From positions 1-51,057 of the forward strand of contig CAYZIL010000016.1 in assembly GCA_964478515.1 (NCBI GenBank): a stretch of 51,057 bases of DNA, read 5' to 3'. The DNA comes from HGM13233 sp964478515 (GTDB taxonomy: Bacteria; Bacillota; Clostridia; Oscillospirales; Ruminococcaceae). The notes under the pieces were generated by a model. It saw only the letters and a list, made by a program, of their open reading frames with translations, ran no database searches and was not told the DNA's origin. The translations under genes and the position numbers were made by a program. Below are positions 1 through 6,565 of this stretch, in pieces. How positions within the stretch are numbered: the stretch's first letter is position 1; every line of letters begins with the position of its first letter.

Positions 1-3000
1 CGGCGTCGCCGCTCTTTTTGCCCGTCTCGCCGCTCTTGGCCGCCGGCTTCTTGGCGCTCGGCTTCTTTGGCGCGGNNNNNNNNNNNNNNNNNNNNNNNNN
101 NNNNNNNNNNNNNNNNNNNNNNNNNNNNNNNNNNNNNNNNNNNNNNNNNNNNNNNNNNNNNNNNNNNNNNNNNNNCGTCGCCGCTCTTTTTGCCCGTCTC
201 GCCGCTCTTGGCCGCCGGCTTCTTGGCAGTCGGTTTCTTTGGCGCGGCGTCGGCATTTTTGTCAGCCGGTTTTTTGGCCGCGGCGTCGTCACTCTTTTTC
301 GGCTCGGCAGGCTGCGGTTTTTTAGCCGGCGGCGTCTCTTTTTTCTTTTCGCCGCTCACTCCCGGCGCGACGGCAGGCTCTTTGCGCGCGGCGTCTCCCT
401 CGTCGGAAAAGTCCAGTGCCACCAGCGTAAAGTAACGCCGGTCGGCCTTCAGGTCGTACTCGGGCAACAGCGAGGGCATTCCGGGGCGGTCGCCGCCCAC
501 GCCGCGCACATGTCCGTCAATATTTACCGTGACGGTGTTATTGCTTTCAAGCTCGGCGTCGTGCGCCTTTTCCTCGAGCTGCGCAGTGGCAAAGGGATAT
601 ACCGAAACGTTAAAGGAAGTCTTAATGTATTCAAATTCCAGCCGGCCCTGCGGACCGGAAATTTTAAAGCTGTGCACGCCGCAGCGGTTGCCGTTGTCCT
701 GAGGCTTGGAATAGCGGTTCGCCATGCCTGCCGCCGTGGTGCTGTAAACGCCGGTCTGCGCGACATCGAGCCGGTCTGGATAGTTCTCAAACGGGCCCAT
801 GCCGTAATAAGTAATGTTGTCAAAACTCGGGTCGAGCCCCAGCGTAAAGCCGCACTTCGGCATACTGGAACCGGCGCGGTACCAGCTGCGCAGACACAAC
901 TTGCCGTCGCTCATGGCGGAATACTGCACTGCCAGCTCGCTCATGCCGGGCGCGCTGCAGCGCAGCAGCACACCAGAGTCATAGGTGGCCACGTCGACGA
1001 CGCGAATCCGCTCTCCGGCGCGCTTCATTTTGTATATTCCCCGCGTGCGGCGCAGCGGCTTGGGCAGCAGTAAACACAAATCGTTGTCTATCGGCGCGCG
1101 CCACATGTTAAGCCGCAGCGGCGTCTTGAGCAGGTTTTTGCCGTTGACACGCAGTGCGGTGAGCGCGGCGTTGGCGCGGTCTATCACGACACTTTTGCCG
1201 CCGCCAAAAGCGAGCGTAATCTCCCGGTCGCCGAGCGTTATTGCCGCCTTGGCGGCACTGACGGGCCGCGGCGCGAACTTAAGCTGCTTTGTATAGCTGT
1301 ATATTACCGCCGACGCCGGCGCGAACGCGCTCGCCGCGCTGCGCACCAGCTCTGCGGAAAAGTCGGCGCGCGCGCAGTCGCGCACGGCTGAGAGGTCAAG
1401 CTTGACGCTCTCGCTGCCGCCGGCTTTTACCTCGACGTCGCTGATGACGCCGGAGTCAACCTCGCGGCCGTCGCCGTACAGACGGTAATGTATCTCGCAG
1501 CCGCTCAGCGGCGCGAGCTCGGTGTAGCTGCGCACGGTAAGCGTGTCGCCCTCAAGCGCAAAGCGCACCGGCGCCATGGCGTTGCGCGCCTCGTGCATTG
1601 CCGGGTTCAGCTGTCTGTCGCCGCGCACCAGACCGTCAAAGCAGAAGTTGCCGTCGTTGGGCTCGTCGCCGAAATCGCCGCCGTAGCAAAGCACGCCCTT
1701 GCACATCAGCCCCAAGTCGGCGTAGTCCCAAATAAACCCGCCGATAAGACGGTCGTTTTCGTTAATAAGCTGCCAGTACTGCGCAATGTCGCCCAGCGAA
1801 TTGCCCATTGCGTGGGCGTACTCGCACAGCAAAAACGGGAACTGGTAGTATTCTTTGAAACTGTAGCGGTCGCCGAAGGGATTGTAAATGTTGCGGCCGA
1901 CCGTCACCGCTTTTTGTCCGGCAATGTCCGCGAGCACGCTCGCAGGCTGGTACATGCCCGACATCACGTCGCTGCAGTCGAGGTCACATTCGTAATGTAC
2001 CGGACGGGTGGGGTCAATTTTCTTGCAGAGCTGCGCCATTTTGAAAAAGGCCTTGCCCTTGCCCGACTCGTTGCCAAGCGACCACATAAACACCGACGGG
2101 TGGTTTTTGTAGCAGTTTATCATTACCGACAAGCGGTCGAGGCACTGCTTTGCCCACACCGGCTTGTCGCCGGGGATGCGCCGGGCGGCGCCGTGGGTTT
2201 CGAGGTTATTCTCGCACATCACCAGCAAGCCGTAGCGGTCGCACAGCTCCAGCATGGCCTCAGACGGCGGGTAGTGACTGGTGCGCACGGCGTTGAAGTT
2301 GTTTTGTTTGATTATTTTTACGTCGCGCTCGTTGAATTCCCGCGTGACGGCAAAACCGTTTTCAGGGTCGAATTCGTGGCGGTTGACGCCGCGAATTTTT
2401 ATCGGCACGCCGTTAAACAGCAAAAACGGTCCCAATTTATATTTTGAGCTGCGGCGCACGACGCACACGCTGCGGAACCCGAAATCGAACCCGCGCGCGT
2501 CGCAAAGTGTGTCGTTTTTGTCATACAGTTCAAGCACTATGCGATACAAATAGGGGTCGTCGAAGCTCCATTTGTGCGGCGCTTTCAGCTTAAAAGCCAT
2601 GCCGCTTTTCGCGCGCGCGCTGGTAAAGGGCGCAAACTCGTCGGCGGCGGTATCGACCTCGGCGCCGTCGGCGTCGTACAGCGTAACGCGCAGTTTGCCG
2701 CCCTGCTTGAGCACGCCGGTGTCGGACGCGACGTCGGCGCGCACGTTGAGCGTTGCGTCCTCAAACGTCTTGTTAAAGCGGCTGTCGGCAAAAATATCGG
2801 CTATGCGCTCGCGCGGCTGCTCGTAAATGCAAACGTCGCGGAATATGCCCGACATCCGCCACATATCCTGGTCCTCAAGAAAGCTGCCGTCGCAGTAGCG
2901 CATGACCTTGAGCGCCAGCACATTGGCGCCGGCGAGCACGCTGCCGCTGACGTCAAATTCGGCGCGGCCGAAACTGTTTTGGGTGTAGCCGACAAATTTT

Positions 3001-3473
3001 CCGTTGAGATATATGTAGGCGCAAGAGCTGATGCCGTCAAAACGCAGCACTGTGCGGCAGCGCTCGCCGGCGGGGGAATAGTCAAAATTCAGCCGGTAGC
3101 AGCCGACGGTATTTAGTGCGGCGTCGACTGTAAATTTGTCCGTGCGCAGCGCGCGCGGATATTTATAATTTGAGTATATTGGCTTGTCACAGCCGTAAAG
3201 CTGCCAGTTTCCCGGCACATTTACGCGGCGAAAGGCGGCGTCGTTAAATTCACTGTCGGTGAAACGAGCCGGCACGCCGCGGATATTTTTGGCAAAATAA
3301 AATTTCCAGTCGCTGCCGTTGAGCAGCTTTACCGACGCGTCGGCGCGTCCGTCGCGGGCGTTCTCAACGCTGCCGGCCGGAAACCCGGCGGAATGCGGCC
3401 GCAGCCGCGCCACCTTATATACTTCGGGATCGTTCCAAAGCGGTTTTTTGCTCCCCAAAATAACACCCCACAT
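1..3473 (-). CDS. lacZ: Beta-galactosidase (GH2, LacZ type) with repetitive K/A/P tail, C-terminus off window
   Basis: Hydrolyses terminal beta-D-galactosides such as lactose, in the cytoplasm (no signal peptide seen). I translated the minus strand from the ATG at 3471-3473; the frame stays open to the left edge apart from the N run. GH2 order is visible: jelly-roll domain, Ig-like domain, then a TIM barrel with NAVRTSHYPP, the acid/base motif SLGNES (Glu469) and the nucleophile motif LLCEYAHAMGNS (Glu551), then the Bgal small-chain domain. The conserved body ends near residue 1023, the length of E. coli LacZ. After it comes a low-complexity tail (about 403 down to 1) rich in Lys, Ala and Pro, including a roughly 24-residue unit (KKPAAKSGETGKKSGD core) seen on both sides of the gap. 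A weak AAGAGA SD precedes the start; a TATAAT-like -10 lies at 3500-3505. It follows a Crp-like gene by 69 bp on the same strand. Confidence 0.93.
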   Translation of the reverse strand, partial: MWGVILGSKKPLWNDPEVYKVARLRPHSAGFPAGSVENARDGRADASVKLLNGSDWKFYFAKNIRGVPARFTDSEFNDAAFRRVNVPGNWQLYGCDKPIYSNYKYPRALRTDKFTVDAALNTVGCYRLNFDYSPAGERCRTVLRFDGISSCAYIYLNGKFVGYTQNSFGRAEFDVSGSVLAGANVLALKVMRYCDGSFLEDQDMWRMSGIFRDVCIYEQPRERIADIFADSRFNKTFEDATLNVRADVASDTGVLKQGGKLRVTLYDADGAEVDTAADEFAPFTSARAKSGMAFKLKAPHKWSFDDPYLYRIVLELYDKNDTLCDARGFDFGFRSVCVVRRSSKYKLGPFLLFNGVPIKIRGVNRHEFDPENGFAVTREFNERDVKIIKQNNFNAVRTSHYPPSEAMLELCDRYGLLVMCENNLETHGAARRIPGDKPVWAKQCLDRLSVMINCYKNHPSVFMWSLGNESGKGKAFFKMAQLCKKIDPTRPVHYECDLDCSDVMSGMYQPASVLADIAGQKAVTVGRNIYNPFGDRYSFKEYYQFPFLLCEYAHAMGNSLGDIAQYWQLINENDRLIGGFIWDYADLGLMCKGVLCYGGDFGDEPNDGNFCFDGLVRGDRQLNPAMHEARNAMAPVRFALEGDTLTVRSYTELAPLSGCEIHYRLYGDGREVDSGVISDVEVKAGGSESVKLDLSAVRDCARADFSAELVRSAASAFAPASAVIYSYTKQLKFAPRPVSAAKAAITLGDREITLAFGGGKSVVIDRANAALTALRVNGKNLLKTPLRLNMWRAPIDNDLCLLLPKPLRRTRGIYKMKRAGERIRVVDVATYDSGVLLRCSAPGMSELAVQYSAMSDGKLCLRSWYRAGSSMPKCGFTLGLDPSFDNITYYGMGPFENYPDRLDVAQTGVYSTTAAGMANRYSKPQDNGNRCGVHSFKISGPQGRLEFEYIKTSFNVSVYPFATAQLEEKAHDAELESNNTVTVNIDGHVRGVGGDRPGMPSLLPEYDLKADRRYFTLVALDFSDEGDAARKEPAVAPGVSGEKKKETPPAKKPQPAEPKKSDDAAAKKPADKNADAAPKKPTAKKPAAKSGETGKKSGDXXXXXXXXXXXXXXXXXXXXXXXXXXXXXXXXXXRAKEAERQEAGGQERRDGQKERRR
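4..247 (-). repeat. Tandem coding repeat, about 72-bp unit, interrupted by gap
   Basis: Two copies (4-75 and 176-247) with three mismatches encode A-P-K-K-P-(S/T)-A-K-K-P-A-A-K followed by SGETGKKSGD in the lacZ frame. The mismatches argue that these are separate, diverged copies rather than one contig end placed twice. Confidence 0.8.
76..175. other. Assembly gap (100 N) inside the lacZ tail repeat
   Basis: Exactly 100 N, the usual placeholder for a gap of unknown size. Bases 4-75 and 176-247 on either side match at 69 of 72 positions, so the gap falls within a tandem repeat. The number of missing repeat units is unknown. Confidence 0.97.
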
Positions 3474-3542
3474 CGTCTCTTGTCTGTAATCTTCCAAACA
3501 TTATAATAACACAACCGCAATTGATATAGCAACGCGGCCTTT

Positions 3543-4070
3543 CTAATTATTGGATATTTCCTTTTTGTCGCCGCGCTCGCGCAGCGCGCACAGCGCTTTT
3601 TCGACCGTTTCGCTCTCGGCGCCCAAATAAACGCACAGCTGTGAGACGGTAACGGTATTGTCGCTGACACTGTTGGCGGCGCTGACGCCGCGCAGCAGGT
3701 CGTCGCCGCCGACAGCGCCGCCGCTGCGGGTAAAAAGCAGATTGCCCAGCAGCATGCTGTGCGCCGCGCAAGCGTTGGCGCAGCAGCGACACAGCCGCTC
3801 TCGCGGCAACAGCACAAACTCGCTTGCCGGTGCCGCAAGCGCCACGTCGCCGGCACAGGCGAAAAATATTTGCCCGCGCTCAACAATGCGCGCGCCCGCC
3901 ACCGCCGCTCTGCCGCTCACCGCGGTGACGGCGCTGTCGGTGTCGAAAACCATTATTCCGCCGCTTTCAAAGCGACGGCACTCCGCGCCCAGGCAGTTCA
4001 TTACCAGCGTTGTCTGCCGCGCACTCATACCGAAAAACATCTGCGTGCGCCGCAGACTCAGCGGATTCAC
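3543..4070 (-). CDS. Crp/Fnr-type cyclic-nucleotide-binding-domain regulator, short and possibly frameshifted
   Basis: A 175-residue frame resembling clostridial Crp/Fnr-family regulators: an N-terminal FFGMSARQTTLVMNCLGAEC segment (like the family's LF.GMS....LLSCLGA), a small beta-barrel, then VLLPRERLCRCCANACAAH, which matches the part leading to the dimerisation helix (..C.NACxFH..LI.NLL). The DNA-binding half is short and ends abruptly (RERGDKKEISNN). The only in-frame starts are GTG at 4070 and ATG at 4040, neither with a good SD. A better start (AGGA, 8 nt, ATG at 4114) opens a 15-codon frame whose TGA overlaps this GTG as GTGA. The gene is therefore either translationally coupled to a mini-ORF or carries a frameshift. 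It lies directly upstream of lacZ and could regulate it (inference). Confidence 0.6.
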   Translation of the reverse strand: MNPLSLRRTQMFFGMSARQTTLVMNCLGAECRRFESGGIMVFDTDSAVTAVSGRAAVAGARIVERGQIFFACAGDVALAAPASEFVLLPRERLCRCCANACAAHSMLLGNLLFTRSGGAVGGDDLLRGVSAANSVSDNTVTVSQLCVYLGAESETVEKALCALRERGDKKEISNN

Positions 4071-4114
4071 GAGCCGCGCCGCACACCCGGCGCTTTTCTC
4101 TGTGTTTGGACCAT
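4067..4114 (-). CDS. 15-codon leader ORF or displaced N-terminus of the Crp-like gene
   Basis: ATG at 4112-4114 is preceded by AGGA (4123-4126) at ideal spacing. It encodes 15 residues beginning MVQTQRKAPG and stops at TGA 4067-4069, overlapping the GTG start of the Crp-like frame. It may be a real leader peptide, or the true start of the regulator displaced by a one-base indel. Confidence 0.4.
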   Translation of the reverse strand: MVQTQRKAPGVRRGS

Positions 4115-4203
4115 TTCCGAATTCCTTTCAAACGGTTGACTTTTCACTGCGCACATATATATACCGCTCTTTTCGCGCGCTGTCGCTGCCGGCAGGCGGC
4201 GGT

Positions 4204-4232
4204 TTGACACCTCTGTACAAATGTGCTAATGT
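4204..4232 (+). promoter_or_regulatory. Promoter of the pyridoxal kinase operon
   Basis: TTGACA (4204-4209), 17-bp spacer, and an extended -10 TGC-TAATGT (4224-4232), 49 bp before the first gene. Confidence 0.6.
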
Positions 4233-4280
4233 GACAGTGCCGACGGGACTATAATATTACTACCGCCGGCGGGTGAACTT

Positions 4281-5117
4281 ATGTCAGATTCTGTACGCAT
4301 ACTGTGCCTGGGCGATATTTCCTGTGTCGGACGCTGCAGTTTCGGCGTTGCCGACGCGGCAATTACCGCGCTGGGCTGTGAGTGCGCAATGCTGCCGCTG
4401 TCGCTGCTGTCGACCCACACCGGCGGATTTGAGCCGCCGGAAAAGCTCGACTGCACTGAATTTTGCCGGCGGGCGCTGCGCTCTTTGTCGCGCCAGCAAA
4501 TACCCTTTGCCGCTGTAATGTGCGGCTACACCGGCAGTGTGAGCGCCACGAATACCGCGGCGGAGGCTTTTGCCGCTTTTCCCGCCGCACTAAAGCTCGC
4601 CGACCCGGCTTTTGCCGACGAAGGCCGCGTCTACAGCGGCATTGACGGCGACACTGTCGCGGCCATCGCAGAGCTGTGCCGCGGCGCCGACATAATGCTT
4701 CCCAACCTCAGCGAGGCACAGCTGCTGTGCGGCGCAAAACCCACCGCCGACGTCGACGCTGCGGCGCTGGCCGCGCTGGCGCGCGCACTCAACAGTAACT
4801 GTTGCAAGCTTGCGGTCATTACCGGCGTGCGCAGCGGCGGCAAAAACGCGAACGTCATTTGCCGCGACGGCCTGGCCGAAACTGTTGCCTACAATGTCAC
4901 CGGCCCGCAATTGCCCGGCACCGGCGATTTGTTTGCCGCCGTTTTCGCGGCGGCGACTTTGCGAGGTGCGCCGACCCGGCGCGCTGTGGAGCTTGCAGCA
5001 GCGGCCGTCGCCGCCGCGGTGAGCGTAACCGCAAAGAAAAAACGGCCGGCGCGCTTCGGCGCTGCCGTTGAAGAAATAATACCATTGCTTGTAAATCTTG
5101 GAGGCGAACTCAATTGA
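4281..5117 (+). CDS. pdxY: Pyridoxal/pyridoxamine kinase (PdxY/PdxK family)
   Basis: Phosphorylates B6 vitamers with ATP to give pyridoxal 5'-phosphate or its precursors (vitamin salvage, cytosol). The 278-residue ribokinase-fold protein shows the family N-terminus (GDISCVGRCSFGVADAAI, STHTGGF), the DPAFADEGRVY segment that corresponds to DPVMGDxGxLY in PdxY, PNLSEAQLL, and the anion-hole and catalytic-base motif GTGD (Asp216). Length is normal for the family. It is the first gene of a tight three-gene operon; its TGA overlaps the TTG of the ECF S-component, which makes the transported substrate likely to be a B6 vitamer. COG2240 is clear, but PdxK versus PdxY is not resolvable by eye. Confidence 0.88.
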   Translation: MSDSVRILCLGDISCVGRCSFGVADAAITALGCECAMLPLSLLSTHTGGFEPPEKLDCTEFCRRALRSLSRQQIPFAAVMCGYTGSVSATNTAAEAFAAFPAALKLADPAFADEGRVYSGIDGDTVAAIAELCRGADIMLPNLSEAQLLCGAKPTADVDAAALAALARALNSNCCKLAVITGVRSGGKNANVICRDGLAETVAYNVTGPQLPGTGDLFAAVFAAATLRGAPTRRAVELAAAAVAAAVSVTAKKKRPARFGAAVEEIIPLLVNLGGELN

Positions 5118-5707
5118 AAAACACTAACCGCACCTACAAACTGGCACTTATCGGCCTGATGGCCGCTGCCGTTTTCATCTGCACTTACATCCACCTGGAT
5201 ATCCCGACGCCGCTGGGCAAGACTATGCTGCATTTCGGCAACGTCATGTGCCTGCTCGGCGGGCTGCTGTTCGGGCCGGTAATCGGTGGACTTGCCGCCG
5301 GCATAGGCTCAATGTTTTTTGACATGTTCGACCCGGTCTTCCTGCCGGAATGCTGGATAACCTTCATTCTCAAATTCGCCATGGGCTTTATTGCCGGCGC
5401 CATTGCCCACGGTTTCAAAATGACCGACATCGCCGCCACCGGCAAACTGAAAGCGCGGCAGATTGCCGCGGCTATTATCGGTGCGCTGTGCTACACCTGC
5501 TTGTACGTCGGCAAAACAATTGTCGTCAACTATTTTGTTCTCGGTACTGAGTGGCCGACTGTCTGGGCAACCGTGATTACCAAGGGCACAGTCTCGCTTG
5601 TAAACGCCGTTGTCGCCAGCGTCGCCTCGCTGCTGCTTTACGCGGCACTGCGCCCGGCTCTTTCGCGGGCAAAGCTGTTTGAAACGCTTGCCGGCCCTAA
5701 CAGCTGA
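5114..5707 (+). CDS. ECF transporter S-component, probable vitamin B6 uptake
   Basis: A 197-residue integral membrane protein with about six hydrophobic segments, of the ECF transporter S-component type: N-terminal LALIGLMAAAVFICTYI, GNVMCLLGGLLFGPVIGGLAAGIGS, and a C-terminal helix pair. S-components bind a vitamin and dock on a shared energising module (EcfT plus two ATPases), not encoded here. The start is TTG at 5114, overlapping the stop of the kinase gene as TTGA and served by GGAGG at 5100-5104. ATG is not available in frame nearby. Coupling to pyridoxal kinase suggests import of pyridoxine or pyridoxal (inference); similar kinase-linked S-components are called PdxU in comparative genomics. 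Confidence 0.85.
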   Translation: MKNTNRTYKLALIGLMAAAVFICTYIHLDIPTPLGKTMLHFGNVMCLLGGLLFGPVIGGLAAGIGSMFFDMFDPVFLPECWITFILKFAMGFIAGAIAHGFKMTDIAATGKLKARQIAAAIIGALCYTCLYVGKTIVVNYFVLGTEWPTVWATVITKGTVSLVNAVVASVASLLLYAALRPALSRAKLFETLAGPNS

Positions 5708-6210
5708 TGGCAATAAATATTGTGCTCGTGGAGCCGCAAATACCGCAGAACACCGGCAACATCGCCCGCAGCTGCGCCGTGACCGGCAGCCGTCTGCACC
5801 TGGTTCGGCCGCTCGGCTTCGCCATAGACGACCGCAAGCTCAAGCGCGCCGGGCTCGACTACTGGCACTTACTCGACATCAGCTACTACGACAACCTTGA
5901 CGATTTTTTCGCCTGCAACAGCGGCGCAATGTACTACTTTTCTACCAAGGCTGCCCGCGTTTACAGCGACGCCGCCTACCGCGACGGCGACTACCTTGTC
6001 TTCGGCCGCGAGGACGCCGGCTTGCCGGAGGCGCTTATTCAATCCAACCTCGAACACGCCGTGCGCATACCGATGCTTGCCGACACCTCGGCGCGCAGTT
6101 TGAACCTTTCAAACTCCGTAGCTGTGGCGCTTTACGAGGCGCTGCGCCAAAACAGCTACTTCGATTTGCTGCGGCAGGGAAAATTTTCGGGCGACCGGCA
6201 GCCGTTTTAG
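5707..6210 (+). CDS. trmL: tRNA (cytidine(34)-2'-O)-methyltransferase
   Basis: SAM-dependent 2'-O-methylation of the wobble base of tRNA-Leu isoacceptors. The 167-residue SPOUT protein has the TrmL N-terminus NIVLVEPQIPQNTGNIARSCA, the HLVRPLGF segment, and the knotted C-terminal motifs LVFGREDAGLPE, IPML and SLNLSNSVAVALYEALRQ. Length fits TrmL rather than the longer SpoU/RlmB enzymes. The ATG overlaps the TGA of the upstream gene (TGATG), so it is translationally coupled within the vitamin B6 operon; no functional link to B6 is apparent. Confidence 0.93.
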   Translation: MAINIVLVEPQIPQNTGNIARSCAVTGSRLHLVRPLGFAIDDRKLKRAGLDYWHLLDISYYDNLDDFFACNSGAMYYFSTKAARVYSDAAYRDGDYLVFGREDAGLPEALIQSNLEHAVRIPMLADTSARSLNLSNSVAVALYEALRQNSYFDLLRQGKFSGDRQPF

Positions 6211-6252
6211 CCACCGCAAAAAACAGGCGGACAAGCTTAATTCAGCAAAAGT

Positions 6253-6405
6253 GTGCGGTGCTCCAAACACAGAAAACTTTTTTGTCAGGAGCCCCCGCAA
6301 CGTTACAATTCGCCCCGTTCGCTCTTTGACGCCCTTAACCCCTTAACGGTAATTTTAAAATTTTTTGCCCTTTGAGCTTCGCGCCTGCGGCGCGAAGCTC
6401 ATTTT
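6253..6405 (+). repeat. Dispersed hairpin-rich intergenic repeat, copy A
   Basis: Shares with copies at 12335 and 50663 the tract GTGCTCYAAAC followed by a T-run and GTCAGGA, then an ACG-8-nt-CGY hairpin position (degenerate here). With the 50.7-kb copy it shares 15 identical bases TTAACCCCTTAACGG (6335-6349) and a perfect 12-bp stem with 3-nt loop, GAGCTTCGCGCC-TGC (6374-6400), ending in ATTTTT. The last hairpin could also terminate transcription from trmL. The rest of the 6211-6565 gap holds no gene that I can see. Confidence 0.65.
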
Positions 6406-6501
6406 TGTCTGCTGCGCTTTTGTGTTAGCTTAAGCGCTTAATTCCCCCCGTGGGCGGTTTTTGAGCCTGTCGGCTCGCAGTAGGGGTCTGCGCTAAAACA
6501 C

Positions 6502-6543
6502 AAAAAAATGCGCCCGCCTTAAAGCTTAGCCTTAAGACGGGCG
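6502..6543 (-). terminator. Terminator of ppdK
   Basis: On the minus strand a stem CGCCCG.CTTAA (6511-6522 with 6532-6543, one C-A mismatch) is followed by seven T (6502-6508), just after the ppdK stop. Confidence 0.75.
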
Positions 6544-6565
6544 TCTTTTGTCAGTTTGGAAAAAA

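Noticed and set aside
1488..2447. 319-codon plus-strand frame within lacZ
   Set aside because: Antisense to the catalytic domain of lacZ, where the conserved motifs are read on the minus strand.
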